NCBI GenBank assembly: GCA_965279115.1
Contig: OZ257137.1
Span: forward strand, 3,782,001-3,846,000
DNA length: 64,000 nt
Direction: 5' to 3'
Source: JAEUOS01 sp965279115
GTDB taxonomy: Bacteria > Pseudomonadota > Gammaproteobacteria > Burkholderiales > JAEUOS01
The stretch's first letter is position 1. Every line of letters begins with the position of its first letter. Below, piece after piece: positions 18,157 through 27,014 of the stretch. A program made the position numbers and the translations under genes. A model generated the notes under the pieces. It was not told the DNA's origin. It did no database searches and saw only the letters and a list, made by a program, of their open reading frames with translations.

Positions 18157-19350
18157 TCAGTGGACGTGGCGTAGGACATGGGTGTCGAAGTCGGCGATTT
18201 TCGGGGTGATGGAATGCCAGAAGCGGGAGAACGAAGTGCACAGCCGCGTCGGTTCCGGGAAGAAGCGCGCGGGCGCCGCGAGGTGGGTGGCGTGATCGGC
18301 CAGGAAGGCCTGGTAGCCGGGATTATGCGTGGCCTGGGCGCTGATGGTGGCGGCGGGCCGCAGGGCGTGGGAGAGCAGGTCCGCCGGGCCGGTGTGGATG
18401 TGGTCGCACAGTGCGCGCATGCGCGCGAGCACGAACTGCCGGCGCCTGTCGTTCCACGGATGCCGTTCATGAAATGCGGCCGGAAACAATCCGATGACGA
18501 CATCCGCATCCGGGCGCGCGCCAAGGCTCCAGGGGTGTACCAGTGCGACGCGCAAGCCGGCCACCGGCGGCAGCGTGTCGGAACCGTCCTGCGCTACGTG
18601 GCGCATCATGGCGGGTTCCTCGACGCCTGCGTGCGTGCCTGGCTCCGGCCCAAGGGCGTCGCCCGAGCGCGCGTGTCGATCCAGCGTCGGGTAGTCCCGG
18701 TCTATGCAGGTGCCGCTGCAGTCCAGGTCCGGCGCGTAGCGCGCCACGTTTTCCGCATTGAACAGGTAGGGCTTGTGTGAGAAGGTCCCGGCCACCCACT
18801 GCCACGACAGGTGGTTGCAGGCGAGGTCGCCGTCGAGCAGATGGGCGAACATCCAGTCGGCGCCGGCGCGCCAGTGCACCTTGCGCTGGTGGACCACGTA
18901 GGAGGCCAGCCACATGCGCGCATGGTTGTGCAGGTATCCGGTCGCATAGAGTTCGCGTACCGCATGGTCGATCACCGGCACCCCGGTGCGGCCTTCGCGC
19001 AGGTCAGCCGGCAACGCCGTTGCGTAATTCATGCCCGGCAATGCGGGGCGCAGGTCGCTGAATATCGCGTCGCCGAGGTGGTGCCACACGTGGTGGAAAA
19101 ATGCCCGCCACGCGAACTCGAACACCAGCTTGTGGCCGGGTGCAAGCGGGGTGCGCGCATGGATGTCGCCGATCGCCTTGCCAACGCTGATGAAGCCATG
19201 GGTGATGTAGGGGGAAAGTCGGGTGACCGCGCCCTCGAGGTGGTTGCGGGTGCGTGCATACGCAGCCGGGCGCACGGCGCGCAGGCGCGCATGTGCGGCG
19301 GCCAGGGTGGGCTCGAACGAAAGTGCTGGCAGGAGTTCGGTTTGCGACAT
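18157..19350 (-). CDS. Photolyase/cryptochrome-like FAD-binding protein with atypical domain order
   Basis: This protein of 397 residues begins directly with the helical FAD-binding domain of the DNA photolyase/cryptochrome family: TRNHLEGAVTRLSPYITHGF (residues 34-53), a helix with EFAWRAFFHHVWHHLGD, and the FAD signature NHLSWQWVAGTFSHKPYLFN at residues 179-198. The usual N-terminal alpha/beta antenna domain is absent in front. The C-terminal 140 residues instead contain strand-like LRVALVHPW and VVIGLFPAAFHERHPWNDRR, which resembles parts of an antenna domain. ATG 19350 is used; 19356 is an alternative. It heads a DUF3429-nei operon, consistent with a light- or DNA-repair-related role. The activity is unproven. 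Confidence 0.72.
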   Translation of the reverse strand: MSQTELLPALSFEPTLAAAHARLRAVRPAAYARTRNHLEGAVTRLSPYITHGFISVGKAIGDIHARTPLAPGHKLVFEFAWRAFFHHVWHHLGDAIFSDLRPALPGMNYATALPADLREGRTGVPVIDHAVRELYATGYLHNHARMWLASYVVHQRKVHWRAGADWMFAHLLDGDLACNHLSWQWVAGTFSHKPYLFNAENVARYAPDLDCSGTCIDRDYPTLDRHARSGDALGPEPGTHAGVEEPAMMRHVAQDGSDTLPPVAGLRVALVHPWSLGARPDADVVIGLFPAAFHERHPWNDRRRQFVLARMRALCDHIHTGPADLLSHALRPAATISAQATHNPGYQAFLADHATHLAAPARFFPEPTRLCTSFSRFWHSITPKIADFDTHVLRHVH

Positions 19351-19500
19351 GATCATCGGGACGCGGTGTGCGGGGCGCAGACTGGCCGCGTTGCGCGAAG
19401 TTCCGTGCACCGATAGGCCGGCGGAGGCGTCCTGTTCGATGCGCTTGCGCCGGGTATAGTTGCGCGCTGTCTTTCGTACATCATCCAAGGGAGGAACATC

Positions 19501-20439
19501 ATGGCTGCAAGACCCAAGAACAAGGTGATCATCACCTGCGCCGTCACCGGAGCGATCCACACCCCGACCATGTCGCCGTACCTGCCGATCACGCCGCAGG
19601 AGATCGCCGATGCGGCCGTGGGCGCCGCCGAAGCGGGCGCCGCGATCGTCCACCTGCACGCGCGCGACCCGGTCGATGGCCGCCCGACCCAGGACCCGAA
19701 GTATTTCCGTGAATTCGCCCCGGAAATCCGCCGCCGTTCCGACGTGGTGATCAACTTCACCACCGGCGGCGCGCCGACCATGTCCATCGAGGAACGCCTG
19801 CAGCCGGCGCTGCAGCTCAAGCCCGAAGTGGCTTCCCTCAACATGGGCTCGATGAACTTCGGCATGTACCCGATGCTGTCGCGATACAAGGACTGGAAGC
19901 ACTCCTGGGAGGAGCCTTATCTTGCCGGGTCGGACGACCGCATCTTCAAGAACACCTTCAAGGACATCGCCTACATCCTGCAGTCTTGCTCGGAGAATCG
20001 CACCCGCTTCGAAATCGAGTGCTACGACATCGGCCACCTCTACACCGCCAACCACTTCCTGGAGCGCGGGCTGGTCAAGCCGCCGTTGTTCATCCAGTCG
20101 GTGTTCGGCCTTCTGGGCGGCATCGGCCCGCATCCGGAAGACGTGATGCAGATGAAGCGCACCGCGGATCGCCTGTTCGGCAACGACTACGTGTGGTCGG
20201 TGTTGGGCGCCGGGCGCAACCAGATGCCGATCGCCACCATGTCCGCGGTGCTCGGCGGCAACGTGCGCGTGGGCCTGGAGGATTCACTGTGGGATGGTCC
20301 CGGCACGCTGGCGGCCACCAACGCCGCGCAGGTCAGGCGCATCCGCTCCATCATCGAGGCGCTGTCGATGGAAGTCGCCACGCCGGACGAGGCGCGCGAG
20401 ATCCTCATGCTCAAGGGCGCCAACAACGTCGGGTTCTGA
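19501..20439 (+). CDS. BKACE-family beta-keto acid cleavage enzyme
   Basis: This 312-residue TIM-barrel protein belongs to the BKACE (DUF849) family, whose founder Kce cleaves 3-keto-5-aminohexanoate with acetyl-CoA. The N-terminal zinc-binding HLHARD motif (AAIVHLHARDPVDGRPTQD) is intact, and the C-terminal GLEDSLW segment also matches. A strong AGGGAGG ribosome binding site precedes ATG 19501. The class III aminotransferase gene follows after 25 bases, so the pair probably converts an amino acid to a beta-keto acid and then cleaves it. The exact substrate differs widely between BKACE subfamilies and cannot be read from the sequence. Confidence 0.88.
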   Translation: MAARPKNKVIITCAVTGAIHTPTMSPYLPITPQEIADAAVGAAEAGAAIVHLHARDPVDGRPTQDPKYFREFAPEIRRRSDVVINFTTGGAPTMSIEERLQPALQLKPEVASLNMGSMNFGMYPMLSRYKDWKHSWEEPYLAGSDDRIFKNTFKDIAYILQSCSENRTRFEIECYDIGHLYTANHFLERGLVKPPLFIQSVFGLLGGIGPHPEDVMQMKRTADRLFGNDYVWSVLGAGRNQMPIATMSAVLGGNVRVGLEDSLWDGPGTLAATNAAQVRRIRSIIEALSMEVATPDEAREILMLKGANNVGF

Positions 20440-20464
20440 TGCGCGATAAAGCGGAGGCAAGGTC

Positions 20465-21814
<1,350 letters not shown>

Positions 21815-21841
21815 AGGGTTGGCGAAGGGAGTCCTGGCGGC

Positions 21842-21871
21842 TTGCGGAAAGCCTTGAATTTGTTTTATAAT
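21842..21871 (+). promoter_or_regulatory. Candidate sigma-70 promoter for rpsP operon
   Basis: A consensus -10 box TATAAT occurs at 21866-21871. A TTGCGG hexamer lies 18 bases upstream (21842-21847) and may serve as a weak -35. The site is about 85 bases before the rpsP start and is the only good -10 match between the aminotransferase and rpsP. It overlaps the inverted repeat listed separately. Confidence 0.5.
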
Positions 21872-21883
21872 TCAAGGCTTTCC
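21846..21883. repeat. Perfect 15-bp inverted repeat, terminator/operator-like
   Basis: The left arm (GGAAAGCCTTGAATT, 21846-21860) and right arm (21869-21883) are perfect complements, separated by an eight-base loop. Downstream is CGATTTT, a short T-run, so on the plus strand it could terminate the BKACE-aminotransferase transcript. The right arm overlaps the TATAAT of the candidate rpsP promoter, so it may alternatively be an operator. Confidence 0.6.
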
Positions 21884-21956
21884 CGATTTTGCATGCGTGC
21901 CAATACCGTTTGTGGCCGGCGCGCGGCGGACCAGATCGTTAACAGGACCCACCTCC

Positions 21957-22232
21957 ATGGTTACCATTCGCATGAACCGCAGCGGCGCCAAAGGCCGCCC
22001 CTTCTATAACATCGTTGCCACCGACTCGCGCAATCGTCGCGACGGCCGCTTCGTCGAGCGCGTCGGCTTCTACAACCCGATCGCTGCGGGTGCTGAAGAA
22101 GCCCTGCGTTTCGACCTCGCCCGCTTCAACTACTGGAAGGGCGTGGGCGCCCAGGTGTCGCCTTCGGTCGAGCGTCTGTTGAAGCAGTACACCAGGCAGG
22201 CCGCCGCGGCCGCTGCGCCCGCAGCTGCCTGA
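21957..22232 (+). CDS. rpsP: 30S ribosomal protein S16
   Basis: S16 is a small-subunit assembly protein. The 91-residue product begins VTIRMNRSGAKGRPFYNIVA and continues with DGRFVERVGFYNPIA, the conserved S16 core, and ends in an alanine-rich tail. The start ATG 21957 is preferred over the open frame from 21897 because it matches the family N-terminus. It opens the conserved rpsP-rimM-trmD-rplS operon; rimM begins seven bases after the stop. Confidence 0.97.
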   Translation: MVTIRMNRSGAKGRPFYNIVATDSRNRRDGRFVERVGFYNPIAAGAEEALRFDLARFNYWKGVGAQVSPSVERLLKQYTRQAAAAAAPAAA

Positions 22233-22239
22233 GGTCCGC

Positions 22240-22785
22240 GTGAGCGCGCCCGCGCCGGGCGCGGACGATGCGCCGCAGGACCTGGTCCTGATGGCCGTCG
22301 TCAAGGAGCCCTACGGGCTCGCCGGCGGAATCAAGTTGCACGTGTTTTCCGACGATCCGCTGGCGTTGCAGGACTTCGACGAATGGTGGATCGCAGCGCC
22401 GGCAGCCAAGCCGGCGTGGAAGAAAGTGGTGCCCGAGGAATTCGGATTGCGTGGCGGCGGCTATGTGGCGCGGCTGCCCGGCATCGATGACCGTGACCGG
22501 GCATTTGGTCTCAAGGGATGGCAAATCGCGGTGGCGCGGTCGGCTTTTGCGCCCAGCGGTGAAGGCGAGTATTACTGGGCCGACCTGATCGGCCTTGCCG
22601 TGGTCAACCGTGAAGGCGTGGTGTTGGGCAAGGTAGTGGACCTGCTCGATCTTGGGCCCCATCAGGTGTTCAAGGTGCAGGGTGAAGGGCGGCCGGAAAC
22701 CCTGATCCCGTTTGTGGCGGTGTATGTAGACAAGGTTGATGTGGCGGGCGGCAGCATCACGGTGGATTGGGGCGAGGACTATTAG
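22240..22785 (+). CDS. rimM: Ribosome maturation factor RimM
   Basis: RimM binds S19 and helps mature the 30S subunit head. The 181-residue protein has the N-terminal RimM barrel (MAVVKEPYGLAGGIKLHVFS) and the C-terminal PRC barrel (YYWADLIGLAVVNREGVVLG, then LIPFVAVYVDKVD). A GTG start at 22240 follows the rpsP stop by seven bases. It has a short N-terminal extension before the conserved core, so a start a few codons further in cannot be excluded. It is the second gene of the operon. Confidence 0.95.
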   Translation: MSAPAPGADDAPQDLVLMAVVKEPYGLAGGIKLHVFSDDPLALQDFDEWWIAAPAAKPAWKKVVPEEFGLRGGGYVARLPGIDDRDRAFGLKGWQIAVARSAFAPSGEGEYYWADLIGLAVVNREGVVLGKVVDLLDLGPHQVFKVQGEGRPETLIPFVAVYVDKVDVAGGSITVDWGEDY

Positions 22786-22824
22786 CTTGGCGCCGGGACG
22801 GTGACACTACCGGGGACCTAACGA

Positions 22825-23613
22825 ATGGCAGTCCGATTCGACGCGATAACGCTGTTTCCGGCCATGTTCGACGCGGTGGCTTCCGTGGGGATCACGGGGC
22901 GGGCGGTGGAGTCGGGTGTGTGGTCGCTGGCGTGCTGGAATCCGCGCGACTTCACCGACAACCCCTACCGCACCATCGACGACCGGCCGTACGGCGGCGG
23001 GCCGGGCATGGTGATGATTCCGGGGCCGCTGGAGGCGGCGCTGGGGGCGGCGAAGGCGGCACAGGTGGAAGCGGGGTTTGTCCCGCGTGTGCTGCACCTG
23101 TCACCGCAGGGCAGGAAATTCGATCATGCCGGGGCCCTGGCCTTGCGTGATGCGATGCAGGGCGGGACGGGCATCATCCTGCTGTGCGGGCGGTACGAAG
23201 GCATCGACGAGCGGGTGATTGCCCGCCATGTCGATGAGGAATGGTCGATCGGCGATTTTGTGTTGTCGGGCGGCGAACTGGCGGCGATGGTGCTGGTCGA
23301 CGCGGTGGTGCGGCAGTTGCCCGGGGTGCTCGGGCATGAGGCTTCGGCGGTGGAAGAGTCGTTTGCCGCGGGCTTGCTTGATTGCCAGCATTTCACCCGG
23401 CCGGAAGAATTTGCAGGAATGCGGGTTCCGGACGTGCTGTTGTCCGGCGACCACGCTAGAATCGCGCGCTGGCGCCTGAAGCAGTCCCTGGCGCGCACGC
23501 TGGCAAGGCGGCCTGACATGTTCGCCGCCTGGTCCGCGCGAAAGCTTTCGAAGGAGGAAGTACGGATTCGCGCCGAGGTGCTGGCCGAATCAGGAAGTGC
23601 TGGCGGTGTGTGA
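22825..23613 (+). CDS. trmD: tRNA (guanine37-N1)-methyltransferase
   Basis: TrmD methylates G37 next to the anticodon to prevent frameshifting. The 262-residue SPOUT-family protein shows the trefoil-knot signatures: FDAITLFPAMFDAV at the N-terminus, DDRPYGGGPGMVM, ILLCGRYEGIDERV and IGDFVLSGGELAAMVLVDAV. It lies third in the operon, 39 bases after rimM. A long leader (263 bases) separates it from rplS, unlike the tight spacing of the earlier genes. Confidence 0.97.
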   Translation: MAVRFDAITLFPAMFDAVASVGITGRAVESGVWSLACWNPRDFTDNPYRTIDDRPYGGGPGMVMIPGPLEAALGAAKAAQVEAGFVPRVLHLSPQGRKFDHAGALALRDAMQGGTGIILLCGRYEGIDERVIARHVDEEWSIGDFVLSGGELAAMVLVDAVVRQLPGVLGHEASAVEESFAAGLLDCQHFTRPEEFAGMRVPDVLLSGDHARIARWRLKQSLARTLARRPDMFAAWSARKLSKEEVRIRAEVLAESGSAGGV

Positions 23614-23876
23614 GGAGACCAAACAGATCCGGCCGAGACAGTACCAAGAGCCAGGCTGAAAAACGAGGAAGTAGAAATCACGGGTCGCGGCGCTCCATTT
23701 GCGGGGCGCCGCGATTCGAATTGGCGTCGTGGTCCGGCATCGATGGTTGATGCCGGCTTCGACCGACACAAACGGCGGCACCAAACGGCTCTGCGTATCA
23801 AAAGAGCCCTTTGCTCTACCGTCAAGTCCGGCCAGGGTTTCACCCTAGGCAGGCCCATGAAACGAAAGGAAGCAGC
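23614..23876 (+). ncRNA. Structured leader between trmD and rplS (candidate)
   Basis: This 263-base interval has no convincing coding sequence. It contains two perfect hairpins. One has a 9-bp stem, TCGCGGCGC at 23685-23693 pairing with 23706-23714 around a 12-base loop. The other has an 8-bp stem, CCGGCATC at 23734-23741 pairing with 23749-23756 around a seven-base loop. Ribosomal-protein operons often carry autoregulatory leaders, so this is a candidate L19 leader or internal processing site. No match to a named RNA family is claimed. Confidence 0.4.
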
Positions 23877-24272
23877 ATGAACAAGATCATCGCCGAACTC
23901 GAGGCAGCGGAAATCGCGCGCCTCGGCAAGACCATTCCCCAATTCGCCCCCGGCGATACCGTGGTCGTCAATGTCAACGTGGTTGAAGGCGAGCGCAAGC
24001 GCGTCCAGGCCTTTGAAGGCGTCGTCATCGCGCGCCGCAACCGCCTCATCGGTTCGTCATTCATCGTCCGTAAAGTGTCGTCGGGCGAGGGTGTCGAGCG
24101 GACGTTCCAGCTGTATTCGCCGCTGATCGCCTCCATCGAGGTCAAGCGCCGCGGCGACGTGCGCCGCGCCAAGCTGTACTACCTGCGCCAGCGTTCGGGC
24201 AAGTCGGCGCGCATCAAGGAAAAGCTGTCGGCACGCAAGGTTGCAGCACCTGCCGCTGCACCTGCTGCGTAA
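23877..24272 (+). CDS. rplS: 50S ribosomal protein L19
   Basis: L19 sits at the interface of the ribosomal subunits. The 131-residue product contains the conserved FAPGDTVVVNVNVVEGERKR, QAFEGVVIARRNRLIGSSF and VKRRGDVRRAKLYYLRQRSG segments and ends with an alanine-rich tail. The start ATG 23877 has GAAAGGA upstream. It is the last gene of the operon and is followed by an intrinsic terminator at 24293-24326. Confidence 0.97.
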   Translation: MNKIIAELEAAEIARLGKTIPQFAPGDTVVVNVNVVEGERKRVQAFEGVVIARRNRLIGSSFIVRKVSSGEGVERTFQLYSPLIASIEVKRRGDVRRAKLYYLRQRSGKSARIKEKLSARKVAAPAAAPAA

Positions 24273-24292
24273 GCTGCGGTTTTCGGAAATGC

Positions 24293-24326
24293 AAAACGGG
24301 CGCCGCGAGGCGCCCGTTTTTGTTTC
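24293..24326 (+). terminator. Intrinsic terminator of rpsP-rplS operon
   Basis: A perfect 12-bp stem (AAAACGGGCGCC with its complement) closes a GCGA tetraloop and is followed by TGTTT. It lies 20 bases after the rplS stop. The A-tract on the other side means it could also stop transcripts from the convergent hemW. Confidence 0.85.
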
Positions 24327-24361
24327 TGCGCACCGCCGGGTTGATCCGGCCGCGCGATGGC

Positions 24362-25624
24362 TTACAGAAACATTTGCAGCAGGTCGTTCAGGAACAGCCG
24401 GCCGCGTTCGGTCGGCCGCGTATGCGTCAGTGTGCGCTCCAGCAGCCCGCGCGCTTCGGCGGCATCCAGAGCGCGCATCGCGTGGCTGATGGCAAGCCCG
24501 GTGCGCTCGGAGAACAGGCGCGTCTCGAAGCCTTCGGTCAGGCGCAGGGCGTTCATCATGAATTCGAACGGCAGTTCGGCCGCGGCAGGCGAACGGGTTT
24601 CGCCGATGGCTGAAGGCTCCATGGCCGCTTCGCAGGCCGCCATGTAACTTTCAGGGTTGCGCGGCTTTTCGGTGCGCAACACATGGTCGGGAAAAGAAAT
24701 CTTGCCGTGCGCGCCGGCGCCAATGCCGAGGTAGTCGCCGAAGCGCCAGTAGTTGAGATTGTGCGCGGCACGCCTGTGCGGCCGGGCGTAGGCCGAGGTT
24801 TCATAGTGCTCGTAGCCGGCCCCCGCCAGGGTGCGCTCCACCAGTGCCTGCATGTCGGCCGCCGCGTCATCATCCGGCAGCACGGGCGGAAACTTGGCGA
24901 ACACCGTGTTGGGTTCGAGCGTCAGGTGATACACCGACAGGTGCGTCGGCGCGAATGACAGGGCGGTCTCGAGATCGGCCAGCAGTTCGTCGCGGGTCTG
25001 CCCGGGCAGTGCGTACATCAGGTCAAGGTTGAAGTTGCCGAACACGTCGCGCGCCATTGCGGCGGCACGCCTGGCCTCGTCGCCGTCGTGGATGCGCCCG
25101 AGCGCCTTCAGGTGCAGGGGATTGAAACTCTGGATGCCCACCGAGAGCCGGTTTGCGCCGCTGGCGCGATAGGCGGCGAAGCGTTCAGCCTCGAAGGTGC
25201 CCGGGTTGGCTTCGAGCGTGATCTCCGCATCGGCTTCGAGCGGCAGGCGGGCGCGGATATCGGCCAGCAAACGGTCAAAGCCGGCGGCCGACATCAGGCT
25301 GGGTGTCCCGCCCCCGATGAATACCGAATGCACGCGTCGGCCCCACACCATTGGCAGGCTGAGTTCGAGGTCGCGCACCAGCGCGTCGAGATAACGTTGC
25401 TCGGGAATCGGCGAGCCGTCCTTGACCGCGTGCGAGTTGAAATCGCAGTAAGGGCATTTGCGCACGCACCACGGGAAATGCACATACAGCGAGAGGGGGG
25501 GCAGCGCGCTGAAGGCGGGCTTGCCGGGGTGCAGGTTGGGGCCTGCGGACGTGGCGGGCGGCGCCGGTCTGCCACCGAAAGCCGCTGGCGTGGCCGCAAC
25601 CACCGGCACGCCGACCGGCTTCAC
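24362..25624 (-). CDS. hemW: Radical SAM heme chaperone HemW
   Basis: HemW binds heme and an iron-sulfur cluster and belongs to the radical SAM family; older annotations call it oxygen-independent coproporphyrinogen oxidase-like. The 420-residue protein has the CxxxCxxC cluster motif at Cys53, Cys57 and Cys60 (PWCVRKCPYCDFNSH) and the SAM-binding IGGGTPSLM. Later family segments are GIQSFNPLHLKALGR and GAHGKISF. The start is GTG at 25624, overlapping the rdgB stop by four bases (GTGA). That gives an unusual proline/alanine-rich N-terminal extension of about 40 residues. It is the last gene of the rph-rdgB-hemW operon. Confidence 0.93.
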   Translation of the reverse strand: MKPVGVPVVAATPAAFGGRPAPPATSAGPNLHPGKPAFSALPPLSLYVHFPWCVRKCPYCDFNSHAVKDGSPIPEQRYLDALVRDLELSLPMVWGRRVHSVFIGGGTPSLMSAAGFDRLLADIRARLPLEADAEITLEANPGTFEAERFAAYRASGANRLSVGIQSFNPLHLKALGRIHDGDEARRAAAMARDVFGNFNLDLMYALPGQTRDELLADLETALSFAPTHLSVYHLTLEPNTVFAKFPPVLPDDDAAADMQALVERTLAGAGYEHYETSAYARPHRRAAHNLNYWRFGDYLGIGAGAHGKISFPDHVLRTEKPRNPESYMAACEAAMEPSAIGETRSPAAAELPFEFMMNALRLTEGFETRLFSERTGLAISHAMRALDAAEARGLLERTLTHTRPTERGRLFLNDLLQMFL

Positions 25625-26214
25625 GTTCCGCGCTCCGTGATCAGGGCGGCCAGGCGGCGCAGTGCCTTGGCGCGATGGCTGACCAGGTTCTTCTGCGCGG
25701 GGTCGAGTTCAGCCGCGGTCTTGCCCAGATCGGGCAGCAGGAAATACGGGTCATAGCCGAAGCCGTTGGCGCCGCGCGGCGCATCGACCACTTCACCGGG
25801 CCAGCGGCCTTCCGCGATCAGCGGCTCGGGGTCATTGGCGTGGCGCACCAGCACCAGCACGGCGAAGTAGTAGGCGGTGCGATCCGGGTTGCCGGCAAGG
25901 GCTTCCACCAGCTTCGCATTGTTGCGGTCGTCGGATTTCGGCTCCCCTGCAAAGCGCGCCGAATGCACACCCGGCGCGCCATCGAGCGCGTTCACGCAAA
26001 TGCCGGAGTCGTCGGCGAGCGCCGGCAGCCCGGTAAAGAGCGCCGCGTTGCGCGCCTTGGCGAGGGCGTTTTCGACGAACGTGGGGTGGGGTTCCTCCGC
26101 CTCGGGCACGTTGAACTGCGACTGCGGCAGCACCGCAATGCCGAGCGGCGCGAGGATGGCGCCGATCTCGCGCAGCTTGCCGGCGTTGCCGGAGGCCACG
26201 ACGAGTTGCTTCAT
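25621..26214 (-). CDS. rdgB: RdgB/HAM1 non-canonical purine NTP pyrophosphatase
   Basis: RdgB hydrolyses dITP, XTP and dHAPTP to keep deaminated purines out of nucleic acids. The 197-residue protein begins KQLVVASGNAGKLREIGAIL, the conserved substrate-binding N-terminus. It contains ENALAKARNAALFTGLPALADDSGICV and GFGYDPYFLLPD, both family signatures. The start ATG 26214 overlaps the rph stop by four bases (ATGA), showing tight coupling, and its own stop overlaps the hemW start. Confidence 0.95.
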   Translation of the reverse strand: MKQLVVASGNAGKLREIGAILAPLGIAVLPQSQFNVPEAEEPHPTFVENALAKARNAALFTGLPALADDSGICVNALDGAPGVHSARFAGEPKSDDRNNAKLVEALAGNPDRTAYYFAVLVLVRHANDPEPLIAEGRWPGEVVDAPRGANGFGYDPYFLLPDLGKTAAELDPAQKNLVSHRAKALRRLAALITERGT

Positions 26215-26936
26215 GGCGTGCCGGCGGCGCCCTGCTGCCGGCGCACGAGTTCCGCGATGCCATTCTCGGCCAGCCCGAGGAGCGCGTCCATTTCCGCGCG
26301 GGTGAAAGCCGCACCTTCGGCGGTGCCCTGCACTTCCACGAAGTGTCCGGCCCCGGTCATGACGATGTTCATGTCGGTGTCGCAGTTGGAGTCTTCCGCG
26401 TAGTCTAGATCCAGCACCGGATTGCCCTCGAAGATGCCGACCGAAATGGCGGCCACGTGGTCGCGCAGCGGATCCGCGGTGATGAGGCCACCGGCCTTGA
26501 GCCGGTCGATCGCGTCGCGTACCGCCACCCAGGCGCCGGTGATGCTGGCGGTGCGGGTGCCGCCGTCGGCCTGGATCACGTCGCAGTCGATCTGGATGGT
26601 GCGCTCGCCCAGTGCGGCAAGGTCGACCACGGCGCGCAGGCTGCGCCCGATCAGGCGCTGGATTTCCTGGGTGCGGCCGGATTGCTTGCCGCGCGCTGCT
26701 TCGCGGTCCGAGCGGGTGTTGGTGGCGCGTGGCAGCATGCCGTACTCGGCGGTGAGCCAGCCCTGTCCCTTGCCCTTGAGGAAGCCCGGTACGCGCTCCT
26801 CGACGCTGGCCGTGCATATGACCTTGGTGTCGCCGAATTCGATCAACACCGATCCCTCGGCATGCTTGGTGTAGTTGCGGGTGATGGAGACGCGGCGCAG
26901 TTCATCGGCGCGGCGTCCGCTTGGACGTGTTGGCAT
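26211..26936 (-). CDS. rph: Ribonuclease PH
   Basis: RNase PH trims tRNA 3' ends using phosphate. The 241-residue protein carries the family segments GRRADELRRVSITRNYTKHA, AEYGMLPRATNTRSDREAAR, RTIQIDCDVIQADGGTRTAS and DLDYAEDSNCDTDMNIVMTG. The start ATG 26936 matches the family N-terminus. It is the first gene of the rph-rdgB-hemW operon, immediately downstream of the ompA terminator on the same strand. Confidence 0.97.
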   Translation of the reverse strand: MPTRPSGRRADELRRVSITRNYTKHAEGSVLIEFGDTKVICTASVEERVPGFLKGKGQGWLTAEYGMLPRATNTRSDREAARGKQSGRTQEIQRLIGRSLRAVVDLAALGERTIQIDCDVIQADGGTRTASITGAWVAVRDAIDRLKAGGLITADPLRDHVAAISVGIFEGNPVLDLDYAEDSNCDTDMNIVMTGAGHFVEVQGTAEGAAFTRAEMDALLGLAENGIAELVRRQQGAAGTP

Positions 26937-26970
26937 GGCACTCCCTGACTGACAAACCCTGAGGCACAAA

Positions 26971-26998
26971 CAAAAAGCCCCGCCGAGGCGGGGCTTTT
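26971..26998 (-). terminator. Intrinsic terminator after ompA-family gene
   Basis: A 12-bp GC-rich stem (AAAAGCCCCGCC and complement) with a tight loop is followed on the minus strand by TTTTTGTTTG. It lies 16 bases beyond the stop of the OmpA-family gene and separates it from rph. Confidence 0.88.
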
Positions 26999-27014
26999 GC
27001 GATGCGTTGACTGC

